A stretch of DNA of 20,406 bases from the NCBI GenBank assembly GCA_049999765.1, contig JBNGIQ010008688.1, positions 1 to 20,406 on the forward strand, written 5' to 3'. Source of the DNA: Phaeoceros laevis. Its lineage: Eukaryota; Anthocerotophyta; Anthocerotopsida; Notothyladales. The position numbers and the translations under genes were made by a program. The notes under the pieces are model-generated. The model was not told the DNA's origin and did not search any database. It was given only the letters and a program-made list of their open reading frames with translations. How positions within the stretch are numbered: position 1 is the stretch's first letter; each line of letters opens with the position of its first letter. Below, in pieces: positions 8,710 through 18,101 of this stretch.

Positions 8710-9288
8710 ATGTTACTGTTGACCATAGCTGCGCTCACGGCGTTGCCACCCCTTATCGAGGAGGTGGATCTAAATGGGCCCGACCATGCCGCCGTGGGGG
8801 ACATGTTTCGGTTAGAACCATCACCTGGTAGCAATGGTATGTTGTGGGAGCTGAGGCTGTTGGTGCTGGGGCTGATCGGGAGATGCCCTTCCCTGAAAAG
8901 GGTGATGTTGAACAACTGCGTCATCAGCAGGGCGTCGGAGGTGGAGCGGCTATGCCAGGGCCTCGCTTCCAATATGGTCCTGGAACATCTGCTGGTGGAC
9001 AAGAACTCGGGCTTTGGATCCGACTTCGGATGCCAGCAGGTCAGTAGCATCTTGGCCAGCAGCAGCACAAGCCAGCTGGAGGCTCTGGAGATGTCGCAAG
9101 TTGGCATGAAAGGGACAGGATTGTGTTTGCTTCTAGGGACGCTGCTTGCCAACGGTCAATCCCAGCTGCAACTCTTGGATGTGGGAGGCAATCCCGAGTG
9201 CCTAGCGAATGATGATGAAGTAGGATCAGCTGCAGCGCCACAGCTTGTCGAGGTTGCTCGTACTCACATGCTTCCACGGGCTCCGTGA
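8710..9288 (+). pseudogene. RNase-inhibitor-type LRR fragment, paralogue of the LRR-caspase repeats
   Basis: The frame from the ATG at 8710 is open to TGA 9286-9288 (192 codons). It reads LKRVMLNNCVIS, LASNMVLEHLLVDKN, QQVSSILASSSTSQLEALEM and LLGTLLANGQSQLQLLDVGG. These align by eye with the 1201-1515 repeats (VDEN, AQHLADILAS, LERLGM, LAKALAHN): same spacing and same L/N skeleton. No caspase sequence follows before 10210. The open frame might be expressed, but the lack of a convincing start and the abrupt hAT junction favour a fragment. Alternative: an exon of a larger LRR gene whose other exons lie at 9300 onward. Confidence 0.6.
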
Positions 9289-10209
9289 TTTCCGCGCGGC
9301 TTCTCTCTCCACCTCTCACTAGGTTTTCAGCTATGGCTTTCACGTTTTTGGCTATGGCGGCTGGTCAACGGCTGTTTGACCTCACCGCTCTTCCTGCCAC
9401 CTCTTCCGACAGCCTTCCCTCCCTGTGCGATCTAAGCGTCTGCTTCTCGTCGCCATTTTGATCTCCTTTTGGTTGGTATACCTTCTGTTTCAAGTCGTCA
9501 CCCGCTGCAATTGGTTGTAGAGGGCTCCTGTCACCACTGCTTCAGCAGCTGTGCAACAACCATGAGGCTCGCTTCCATCAACCCTTCAGGGCTACTACCA
9601 AGTCTTGGTCACGGGGCCGAGCAAGGAGCGCTGCGGGGAAGCGCCTGGGGTAGGAGGCGGTGGCGCTGTCCATGGCGCTCATCCATGGACAGCCGCATGC
9701 GTGGACGAGGCGAGAGCAATCGGATTGACCCCGCAGAAAAGAGGAGCAAGCGCAGCACGGCGGATGAGAGCGCAGCAGCAGCAGCAGAAGAAGAAGAAGA
9801 TAGCACCACCGTTGGATGCAGATAGAGAGGCAGATTCTGAAGGAGAACCAAGGACCTCAAGTTGGGTCAACTTGTGTATTTCGTGCTTCCAAGAGCAGGA
9901 CGAAGAGGTAATTGTTATTTCTGCACAATATTACCAGAGGCGACTGTGGTTGTGGACGTGGAGTGATGACCGACGGTAGCTTCATGCCCGAGGGCACATG
10001 GTCATCACCAATTCGGCGCCTCTCCAACCGTCTCCAGCGGCTCATCAGCCTCACCCCACGGCATCTGGGAAGTTCACATCCCTCCCTCCGATTGCTCTTG
10101 CTTTTTGCAGCCCCATTCTGGTTTTGCTAAGCATACTGTTCACTGACTGGTGTCCATCTCCGACTCAAGTAGTGACGTGGGTGCCTGAACCTTTGCCGCG
10201 GAAGAAGAC
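9289..10209. other. Gap with no identified gene; possible exon pieces and a microsatellite
   Basis: Open frames of about 120 codons occur at 9469-9825 and 9605-9979. Both lack recognisable domains and overlap in different phases. The second reads through the GCA/GAA microsatellite as a Q run and K run, then an acidic patch. A hydrophobic stretch (LLLVAILISFWLVYLLF) is readable near 9440-9490. The region directly precedes the PPR-DYW pseudogene and may hold its 5' leader. Confidence 0.4.
9772..9798. repeat. Compound microsatellite (GCA)5(GAA)4
   Basis: Five GCA units are followed directly by four GAA units. In one frame this gives Gln then Lys runs, and in another Ala then Glu. Confidence 0.9.
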
Positions 10210-12260
10210 ATGGTGCAGTCCCTCTCAAGCTCGCCGGATACCCACCACCGTCACTTCAGCCACAATACATGCCGCACCAGCTTTTACAAGCCTGCTAGGG
10301 TGGATTCACAGCTGGTTCCGTGCCAGGCTGCTGTCAAGGGGCCTCCTCAATTGACCCGAGCAAATGATGCTGGCAGTATAATTTATGATTTTGAGCAGGG
10401 AGGGGTGAAGGAGACTGTCCAAGGGTTGGGCCGCCTGGTGCAGCAAGGATCTTTCGTTCACAACTATGTCTTCTATCGTGTGCTCAAGAGGTGCATGGCA
10501 CAGAAGGACCTGGATCTTGGCATGAAAGTTCACGCTCTTGCTGTTCACACTGGGTATGAGTCGAATGAATTCCTGGCCAACCACATCATGTGTATGTATG
10601 CTCCTCATGGGAGATTGAAGGATGCAGGTCCTCACCACGGTGGGTTTGCCCAGCTTGTACATGTGGTCTACCATCATTTTAGCACATGCCCAACATGGGG
10701 ACCCCATGGAGGCTATAAGGCTCTATCGGCAGATGCGAGAGTCAGCTGTGAAGCCTGACAACCACATATTTGTTGCTGTGATCAAAGCGTGTGCAAGTGC
10801 AGCAGACTTGTTCTCTGGCAAGGAGGTCCATGCTGATATTTTGAGGAATGGAGGGAGAGCTGATATTTTCGTGGGCAACAGCTTGGTAGATATGTATGGG
10901 AAATGTGGGAGCTTGGAGGGTGCTGGCAGGGTGTTTGATATGATGCCTGCAAGAGATGTGGTGACATGGACTGCTATGATTGCAGGGTATACATGCCAAG
11001 CACGGGATGGGTCAAGAGGCCCTTGATCTGTACGCCAGAATGCAACAGGAAGCATGACTCCAGCAAATCATGTTACGTTTGTATGCCTCCTACAAGCATG
11101 TGCCAGTGTCGAAGCTCTGGATCAGGGAAGGGAACTACATGGACAGATTGAGGAAAGGGGGCTGAAAGATCATGTGTTCGCTGGCAGCTGCCTTGTGGAC
11201 ATGTATGCCACATGCAGGAGCTTGGAAGATGCTCGTAGGGTGTTTGACAACTTGCGCAGTAAAAACATGGAACCTTACTTGGACGGCGATGCTCGCAGGG
11301 TATGCCCAGCATGGGCATGGTGAAGAAGCCCTCGCTCTGTACTCTATAATGCTTGTGACATGGAACTCGCTGCTTAATGGTTATGCGGAATATAGCAATG
11401 GTCAGATGGCAGTACAGTGCTCTGCAGACATATGTATGGAGGGGATTGAACCCAATGAGGCTACCTTCATTTGTCTTCTTGTGGCTTGCAGTCATGCTGG
11501 CTTGTTGCAGGAGGGCCAGCGGTATTTCAAGATGATGGTTCAGGACTATGGCATGTCTCCCGCAGATCATCACTATGTTTGCATGGTTGATCTTCTTGGG
11601 CGGTCAGGGTGCTTGGATGAGGCAGAGAACATATTGCAGACAGTATCATTTGAAAATGAGCAGTTGGGTGGAAGGCTTTGCTCAGTTCTTGCAACAGCAA
11701 TGGTGATGTAGATCGCGCGAAGCGATGTTTTGATCACCTTATAGCGTTGGAGCCTGGCAATGCAGGCCCCTACGTGCTCTTGGCCAAAGTCTATGCGAAT
11801 GCAGGCAAGTGGCAGGATGTACAGAGGATAGAAAGCTTGAGGAAATCTGTTGGTGCTCTGAAAAAGCCTGCAAAGGTATGTATTGAACTGAAGAACAAGG
11901 TGCACGTGTTCACAGTTGGAGAAGAGAGGTCCAACATTTCATCAAAGCTGAGGAGTGTGAATGTGAGGTTGAAGGATGCAGGTCATGTGCCACAGACACA
12001 GTTGGTGTTGAAGGCGATGTCTGAACACGAGAAGGACGACGCGTTATGTGGACATGCAGAGAAACTGGCCCTGGCGTATGGGTTGATGAACATTCCAGAT
12101 GGCACGACTTTGTTGGTTACTAAAAGTCTTCGCATGTGTAATGATTGCCACAGTAGCACCAAGATCATGTCGAGTGTTGAGAATCGAGAGATTGTAGTTA
12201 GGGATGCACCGTATACATCATTTTCAGAATGGTTCTTGTTCATGCGGAGATCGACACTGA
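10210..12260 (+). pseudogene. PPR-DYW protein, multiply frameshifted
   Basis: Starting at ATG 10210, PLS-type PPR repeats are readable across all three frames: NEFLANHIMCMYAPHGRLKD; SLVDMYGKCGSLEGAGRVFD; VVTWTAMIAGYT; LVDMYATCRSLEDARRVFDN; VTWNSLLNGYAEYSNG; FICLLVACSHAGLLQEGQ; VCMVDLLGRSGCLDEAE. E-type sequence (LEPGNAGPYVLLAKVYANAG) and a DYW deaminase part follow: HAEKLALAYGL (zinc-ligand His, catalytic Glu), CNDCH, REIVVRDA, and in frame 0 HHFQNGSCSCGD, then R-H-stop at 12258-12260 in place of the terminal D-Y-W. Frame changes lie near 10630, 10993, 11053, 11270, 11680 and 12215. A repeat seems deleted between LALYSIM and VTWNSL near 11350. Known: DYW proteins edit C to U in organelle transcripts. 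This copy cannot encode one continuous protein. Confidence 0.9.
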
Positions 12261-12635
12261 GAAATGTGCTATTGAGTGACAGCAGCGCCATCCTTAGGAG
12301 CCGAGGGGGGCCTGTGTTGTTTCCCACAAGCAGGTGAACATGCCCAGCAAGGGTTGCAGGTCAACTCTGCAGCAGTATTATTGCCCAAGGATGTATGTGA
12401 GGAAAGATAGTATGGGGATGCTTGCCAAATACGTGGGACTGAATCGTCAAGTCATTTATGCCATGCCCTGACCACGTATGCTGGTACCCTTCATACACGT
12501 TTGCTTGTGCCCAGTCCGAAGTTGACGATGAGGAACAAGGGCTGGAGGACGATTTTGAGGGATTGTGTAGCCAGCATAATGTCAGTGAGTCTTCAGTTAT
12601 GATGCTGTCATGAGGGTCATTCCCTGTCGTTTCAG
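12261..12635. other. Gap downstream of PPR-DYW pseudogene
   Basis: No recognised gene. An acidic stretch (DDEEQGLEDDFEG) is readable around 12520-12560 and could be an exon linked to 12636-12749, but it ends in a stop without a clear donor. Confidence 0.35.
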
Positions 12636-12749
12636 GTAGAGGAGACGTTCAGGAGAGCTGTTATGGAGGGTGTGAAACAAGAGCACGTGGTTATTGAAGC
12701 AGCTTGCTGCAGCGGCTTCCATTGCCACAAATATATCCTTTGTGGCTAG
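12636..12749 (+). pseudogene. Exon-like fragment, possibly eIF2B-epsilon C-terminal type
   Basis: After an acceptor-like CCCTGTCGTTTCAG, the frame reads VEETFRRAVMEGVKQEHVVI, then EAACCSGFHCHK, stopping at 12747-12749. The E-V-E-x-T-F-x-R-A-V-x-E-G pattern resembles, from memory, the start of the catalytic W2/HEAT region of plant eIF2B-epsilon, the nucleotide exchange factor for eIF2. The following E-I-N-S-L-x-L-x-Y-N is not preserved. A further acceptor-like segment, CTCATTGCAG at about 12785-12794, precedes EFGDVELPHDIQSSF, which I do not recognise. The match is short, so this is a weak call. Confidence 0.25.
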
Positions 12750-12983
12750 TTTCTGTTTGAGGTGAGGTTTTTAATTTCAGAATCTCATTGCAGGAATTTG
12801 GAGATGTTGAGCTGCCCCATGATATCCAGTCATCGTTTTGCTACTCTTTTACTGCAAACAAGCTGTTGCAGGTGATGCGATTTCTTAGCTGTAATTAGAT
12901 ATGGAACGGCTGTGCCATTCGGGCAATGTGTCCATTCCACAAAGTAACTGTGTCACTTAGCATTCATGTATGTCATTGAATTG

Positions 12984-13850
12984 GTGATGTTAGTGTCGCT
13001 TTTGCAGGTACTTGGCAAGGACGTTGGAAAATGGGAAGTGTGCAAGCAAGAGGCCCGACGCATCGGCCTCTCAACTTTGGACTGCTGTCAGGTCAGAGAG
13101 ATGGCAGCAAGGACCGAAGGAATAGCTGACGGACGAAGGCCCGACGGCTCGGGCCTCTCTACGGCCTCTCCTGCTCAGGACACGTGTCGACATTTGGCAA
13201 CGCGCATGTATGGCCTCGCGTATGGGTGTATTACACTTTTAGGTGATGTTAGTGTCGCTTTCGCATGGGTGTTCCACTTAATAGTTGATGTTAGTGTTGC
13301 TTTGCAGGTACTTGGCAGATGCTGGACAAGGGGAAGCGTGTGCAACTCCGAGAAGCATGAGGCCCGATGCGTCGGGCCTCTCAACTTGCCAGGGCAGACA
13401 GATGGCATCAACGACAGAAGGAGCAGCTGACGGAAGCCCGACGGCTCGGCCTCTCCCGCTAGGGACACGTGTTGACATTGGCTATGCGCGTGTATGAGCC
13501 CACGCGTGGGTGTATTACACTTAATAGGTGATGTTAGTGGCCCTTTTGCAGGTGGGAGAGTGTGCGACTCCAAGAAGCAAGAGGCCCGACGCATCGGGCC
13601 TCTCACTTGCCAGGGCAGACAGACGGTGTTGGCCTCTCAACTTGCCAGGGCAGACAGATGGCATCAACGACAGAAGGAGCAGCTGACGGAAGCCCGACGG
13701 CTCGGCCTCTCCCGCTACGGACACGTGTCGACATTGGCTATGCGCGTGTATGAGCCCACGCGTGGGTGTATTACACTTAATAGGCGATGTTAGTGGCCTT
13801 TTTGCAGGTGGGAGAGAAGCAAGAGGCCCGACGCATCGGGCCTCTCATTT
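12984..13850. repeat. GC-rich tandem repeat array, about 250-bp unit, with hairpins
   Basis: Units begin with [GT][TC]GATGTTAGTG at 12984, 13243, 13285, 13528 and 13784, so spacing is about 259, 42, 243 and 256. Each full unit contains a TTTTGCAGGT acceptor-like string, then a hairpin GAGGCCCGA-4 nt-TCGGGCCTC (perfect at 13359-13380, 13581-13602 and 13823-13844; one base short at 13050-13070). Next come a second GCCCGACGGCTCGG hairpin-like string, a GGACACGTGT box and a CCCACGCGTGGG palindrome (13499-13510 and 13755-13766), ending GTGTATTACACTTAATAG. The unit at 13243 is truncated to 42 bp. The later copies are the most alike. Open frames on both strands here are by-products of the repeat. 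Confidence 0.9.
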
Positions 13851-13879
13851 GTGCATGTGTCGCTGCACGGACGCATAAT

Positions 13880-14230
13880 GTGCTACGCGTGTAGTACTAG
13901 TATTTTGTAGTTAGTACTAGTGTATAGCAATTAGAAGTTAGACCTACTACTTAGTATTAGTGCCAGTCTTTAGTATACTAAATATAGAATCCTAAGTATT
14001 AAATAGTATGATATTCTAGTATTTAGCATTTATTATAGTATCTAGTATTTGGTATTCTACAATTTAGTATTGTAGCATTTAGGATTCTAGTATTTGGTAT
14101 GATTATATTTAGGATTTAGCAATTAGCATTGAGCATTTAGTATTTAGGTCAAGTTAGTATTAGTTGTTGGTGCTTGGATTTATACCAATTTAAGTGAATT
14201 AGAAATTTGGTTATAGCAAGAATTTTCTAA
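13880..14230. repeat. AT-rich low-complexity TAGTATT/TTTAGTATT array
   Basis: Degenerate repeats of TAGTATT, TTTAGTAT and TTAGCATT fill this stretch with no coding potential. The composition changes sharply from the GC-rich hairpin repeats just before it. Confidence 0.85.
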
Positions 14231-14449
14231 ATACTTTGTGACTAAGTAAAATTTTGAAAACTAGAGAACAAAAAGATTTTTGCTGTCTTGCACGATTTCT
14301 TGTTTTTAATTTCCTGTTTTCATCATTTAGAAAGTCCAAATCAAGAAAGAAGTCCAAATTTAGCGAAATCTGTGTTCATGGCTTCCAACAAGTCCACCCC
14401 TCTGTCCACCAGTCCCGCGTGGCTGCATCAAGACACAACTGAGAGGAAT

Positions 14450-14927
14450 TCATGTGACTTCATCTGGCTGCACATGTATGGCATCCAGGTGAACACCTTC
14501 CGCTGCCATTTGTACATACAGCTGTAGCACAATGTCACTTTGGCTGTGACGGGCATACGCTGTAATTTTTGCATTCCATCTCACAATATCCCGCTCAAAC
14601 AGTCCATCAACCACATCCTGGGCATCCACCATGCTCCCACATTTGCGGTACAAGCTACTGAGGGTGTTACCCACAATTACATCTGATTCAAACCCATAGC
14701 AATGAGCTTCCTATTTTCAGAGGCTCCACTCATTCCCCATCCTCAAAGACACTAGCTTCATGTTCAGCAATGTTGCAACATGCCTCAAGGACGCTAACAA
14801 AGGTTCGATCATGGGGACTAACTGCTTCCACTCGCATTTCCTCACACAGCTGTAGAGCCACTGCCCCCCTGGCTCGATGCTCGCGATCGTAACAAGCAGC
14901 TACAGCTGTTGGTCCTGACGGAAGCAT
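14450..14927 (-). pseudogene. PPR protein relic (minus strand)
   Basis: Read on the minus strand, 14927-14730 gives ARGAVALQLCEEMRVEAVSP, then TFVSVLEACCNIAE. After a stop and a frame change, 14700-14450 gives YGFESDVIVGNTLSSLYRKC, GSMVDAQDVVDGL, RDIVRWNAKITAYARHSQSD, then LQLYVQMAAEGVHLDAIHVQ and PDEVT. These follow the PLS-type PPR pattern (V-G-N-x-L-x-x-x-Y-x-K-C-G-S; R-D-x-V-x-W-N-A-x-I-x-A-Y-A; Q-P-D-x-V-T). Only about three repeats remain, and no E or DYW part is seen. It lies just beyond the 3' end of the receptor kinase on the same strand and is unrelated to it. Confidence 0.75.
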
Positions 14928-15239
14928 TCATGAACGAATACATGTGAGTTCACCCAGGTAGGAAGGCAAAGTGGCTGTGGTGACAGGAGTAACGGCATTA
15001 GGGAGGCAACAGTGCACATGGACGTTGGTGAGAGAAAGGGGCCCGGGTGGTGATAGCAGGCATGTGGTGCCCTCCGAAAATGCTGCAAATCCGAGTTATC
15101 ACGCAATGCTTGTGAGCTATGCATAAATTTATGGGCCTCAGACTCTTGCCGACCAGCCACGGTTGCATTGATGACAAGCACAGCAGGGCCATGGACTACA
15201 TCTGTGAGCTGAAGAGCTGTGTATGTATCTTCAGTTGAA
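14928..15239 (-). other. 3' flank of the receptor kinase gene
   Basis: No domain is recognised on either strand. A 123-codon minus-strand frame (14900-15271) overlaps the kinase C-terminus in another phase and shows no motif. The stretch should hold the receptor kinase 3' UTR, though no clear AATAAA on the minus strand was spotted. Confidence 0.4.
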
Positions 15240-18101
15240 CTACCTGTTGAGTGAAGCCATTTCCTGTTCAATGTCTGCCAGCTTGCGCAGACTGCTCAGA
15301 GTCCTAGTAGTGCTGCTACCACCAACGTTAACGGACCTACTTTTTACAAAATGGATGCAATCGTACTCAGAAATGTTCTCCAAATCCGACAGCCCAGATT
15401 CTAGTTCAAGCTGGTCCGAAAAATCCAGGGCAGTGCTAACATCAAACTGCAGCCACAGTGTCTGCAAATCCTTGAACACTTCCCTCATGTTGGGCCTGTC
15501 CTTGGCCCTGAGCTCCAAACACCTGACTGCCAGTGCTCCCACCGCAGCAACAGACTCTTTCACCTTCTCGCGATCACTGGCTGACTGGAATGATGTTGGG
15601 AAGATGGCCGGGTCAATGATCTCCTCCGTATTGTTACTCTTGATCAACGGCACGGCAACTTCCATCAGGCTACCTCTCTCCAACTCCACAGGAGCTCGGC
15701 CCGAAATGAGCTCCAACAGCACAACCCCGAAGCTGAACACATCGCTTTTAGCGCTCAACTGGCAGCTGACGAAGTACTCTGGGTCGATGTAGCCCCGCGT
15801 TCCCTGCACAGCCAGTGTGGAAACATGTGTGGCATCCAGCGGAGCCAGCTTGGAGATACCGAAATCAGCTACCTTGGCGTCCATGTTATGGTCCAGCAGA
15901 ATGTTCGCCGACTTGACGTCCCTGTGGTAAATGGGAGGGTTGGCAGCTGAATGCAGGTACGCCAGAGCATCTGCCGTCTGAAGGGCGATGCGCAAGCGCT
16001 GCATCCAAGTGAGCGGTGGGGAGACTGAACCTCGAAGGTGCTCTTCCAGAGTGCCATTGGGAACGAACTCCAAGACTAGCAGGGCAACTTTGTTGGCCAG
16101 GCAGCAGCCCAAGAGCTGCACAAGGTTGCGGTGGTGCACCTGGCACAGAATCTTGACCTCGTTCAGGAACTGGTCTTTTTCCCTCTGGTCCCCGTGCTTC
16201 TTGCTCTTCTTGATCGCAACCAGGGTTCCGTCGTTGAGCTTTCCTTTGTACACCTCTCCGAACCCGCCCACTCCGATCCGGCATTCCTTGGAGAAGTTGG
16301 ATGTAGCCTTGCGTAGATCGGTCAGGGGCATCAAATTGGCGCTGTCCCTGCCCTGGAGTGCAGCTATGAGGTCGGCATCCTGCCGATGCCTCTTAGAATG
16401 ACGTCTCAAGCGCCATGCGAAAAACAAGCAGGAGCCCGCAAACAGCGCCACACAAGCTACAAGCCCCGCCACAAGCTGCAGCACCAGTTTCCTCGGGTGA
16501 GGTGAACACTCTCGTAGAGGAAAGCCACAGAGGTTAGGATTGCCTGCGAAGGACTCCGCTTTGAGCAGATGTGGCGGTAAGTTGGGTATCCTGCCAGAGA
16601 GGCTGTTGTTAGCGAGATTGAGAAAGGCGAGATTTGACATCCGGGTGAAGCTGAGAGGGATTGCCCCGGTTAAGTTGTTGCCAGACAGATCTAGAGACAG
16701 CAGGTTGGGGAAAAGGAAGGGAGCATCCGCCATCAACTGCGACTGGGACAGATCTTCCTCCAAGCCGCTACGGCTCAGATCCAAAATCCTCAACGCAGGG
16801 AAGGGGGACGTCCTGGTCAAATCATATACGGGGAGCTTTGCGCTTCCCCTGATGCCGCTGAGACGGAGCTCTTCCAACAGTGTAAAACTGTTCAACATGA
16901 AGGAGAGGGAGTCATTGACCAGACGGATCCCCGCATTCCTGCTGAGGTCCAGAATCCTGAGGTTTTCCCCAATAAACCCCGACACAAGTACATCTGTTGG
17001 TCCAAGCTCTCCCGTGAACAGATTGTCTTGGAGCCGAATCTCAGACAAAACTGTCCATCCGATTTCAAAAAGCGTGACCCAATGAGAGGTGATGTCTCCG
17101 GACAGCCTGTTGTTGTGAAGCCATAACCTCTCAATGTACCAGGCACGTCGTAAAAAGGAAGGAACGGGACCGTCCAGCTGATTGCTGCTCACGTCCACAC
17201 TGAGGTTGTTGGAGTATGAGATCAGATACGTACCCAGCACGTCGGCGATGCGACCAGTGAGAGCATTGTTGGACAGGTTCAAAGCTCTCATATGCCCCAG
17301 TCGTAGTTGCTGGAGCAACTGGGCAGGGATGCTGCCGTTGAGCCGATTGGCGGACAAGTCCACGCTTTCCAGGAGGCTGGTGTTGCTCCAAATGTCCTCA
17401 GGAATGGGCCCGGTGAGGCGGTTGAAACTCATGTCCAAAATCTTCAGCTTGGGCATGCTGGCGATCCAAGTCGGCATCACTCCCTCAATCTCACTCCCCG
17501 ACAATTCAAGCCTGGATAGATTGGTGAGGGTAGCCAGATTGGGAACTGGCCCGCTCAGGTTGTTTCCAGACAGGGAGAGAGTTTGGAGTTTGGTGAGCTC
17601 GTTGATGCTGGCTGGAATGCTCCCGCTGAGGAGCTCATTGTCGCTCAAATCCAAATCGAACAACAGTTTAGCGTTGGCAATCTCAGGGGGAATGGGACCA
17701 GAAAGCATGTGTCCAACCAGCTGGAGACGAGTCAAGTTGGGCAGAGAACCGAGACTACTTGACAGAGTCCCGTTGAGCTTGTCAATGATGCGGCCGTTCG
17801 ATAGTTGTCCGTAGGGTAGTCTTAGCTCTGCGACCGAGTCGTTAGTACCAGGGACGCAAGTCACCCCAAGCCATCCACGGCCACCACAAGGATTATCATC
17901 GGTTTCACTCCAGGTCCAAAGTACGCTCCTCTCATGATTGCTGAAGTTCCGTTTGAACTGGAGGAGAGCCAAGCCGTTTGGGGACATTGCTGCGGCCCCC
18001 TCCAGAACAAGCCACAAAGGAGAACCAAGCATGATCATAAACAGGCACAGCACCAACTGCAACTGCTGCTGGCACAGCTTGAAATGAACAACATTAGCCA
18101 T
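15240..18101 (-). CDS. LRR receptor-like protein kinase with WAK-type kinase domain, intact and intronless
   Basis: Start is the ATG at 18101 (953 aa); the 18 in-frame codons upstream have no ATG. Residues 14-37 are a signal peptide-like hydrophobic run. An LRR N-terminal cap follows (ALLQFKRNF, Cys72, Cys82), then plant-type LRRs from about 92 to 507 with L-x-L-S-x-N-x-L-x-G-x-I-P units, and a NLCGFPLREC cap (525, 532). The membrane span is about 539-563, followed by a basic stop-transfer. The kinase has its Gly loop IGVGGFGEVYKG at 609-620, Lys631 (VAIKK), Glu648, HRDVKSANILLD with Asp728, DFG at 746-748, GTRGYIDPEY at 767, and DRPNM at 868-872. All catalytic residues are present, so it should be an active RD kinase at the plasma membrane. 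Wording such as LTWMQRLRIA, ALAYLHSAANPPIYHRDVKS and STLAVQGTRGY resembles wall-associated kinases more than typical LRR-kinases. The ligand is unknown. A Ser/Thr-rich tail ends the protein. Confidence 0.95.
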   Translation of the reverse strand: MANVVHFKLCQQQLQLVLCLFMIMLGSPLWLVLEGAAAMSPNGLALLQFKRNFSNHERSVLWTWSETDDNPCGGRGWLGVTCVPGTNDSVAELRLPYGQLSNGRIIDKLNGTLSSSLGSLPNLTRLQLVGHMLSGPIPPEIANAKLLFDLDLSDNELLSGSIPASINELTKLQTLSLSGNNLSGPVPNLATLTNLSRLELSGSEIEGVMPTWIASMPKLKILDMSFNRLTGPIPEDIWSNTSLLESVDLSANRLNGSIPAQLLQQLRLGHMRALNLSNNALTGRIADVLGTYLISYSNNLSVDVSSNQLDGPVPSFLRRAWYIERLWLHNNRLSGDITSHWVTLFEIGWTVLSEIRLQDNLFTGELGPTDVLVSGFIGENLRILDLSRNAGIRLVNDSLSFMLNSFTLLEELRLSGIRGSAKLPVYDLTRTSPFPALRILDLSRSGLEEDLSQSQLMADAPFLFPNLLSLDLSGNNLTGAIPLSFTRMSNLAFLNLANNSLSGRIPNLPPHLLKAESFAGNPNLCGFPLRECSPHPRKLVLQLVAGLVACVALFAGSCLFFAWRLRRHSKRHRQDADLIAALQGRDSANLMPLTDLRKATSNFSKECRIGVGGFGEVYKGKLNDGTLVAIKKSKKHGDQREKDQFLNEVKILCQVHHRNLVQLLGCCLANKVALLVLEFVPNGTLEEHLRGSVSPPLTWMQRLRIALQTADALAYLHSAANPPIYHRDVKSANILLDHNMDAKVADFGISKLAPLDATHVSTLAVQGTRGYIDPEYFVSCQLSAKSDVFSFGVVLLELISGRAPVELERGSLMEVAVPLIKSNNTEEIIDPAIFPTSFQSASDREKVKESVAAVGALAVRCLELRAKDRPNMREVFKDLQTLWLQFDVSTALDFSDQLELESGLSDLENISEYDCIHFVKSRSVNVGGSSTTRTLSSLRKLADIEQEMASLNR

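Noticed and set aside
13175-13606. 143-codon minus-strand frame with repeated residues
   Set aside because: The repetition is a by-product of the DNA tandem array; similar frames exist on both strands.
12984-13850. CRISPR-like or rho-independent terminator array
   Set aside because: Units are about 250 bp with no short-repeat/unique-spacer alternation, and the setting is a plant nuclear genome.
16540-17085. Long plus-strand frames opposite the receptor kinase (also 15223-15792, 17182-17814)
   Set aside because: Antisense shadows of an unmistakable LRR-kinase coding sequence.
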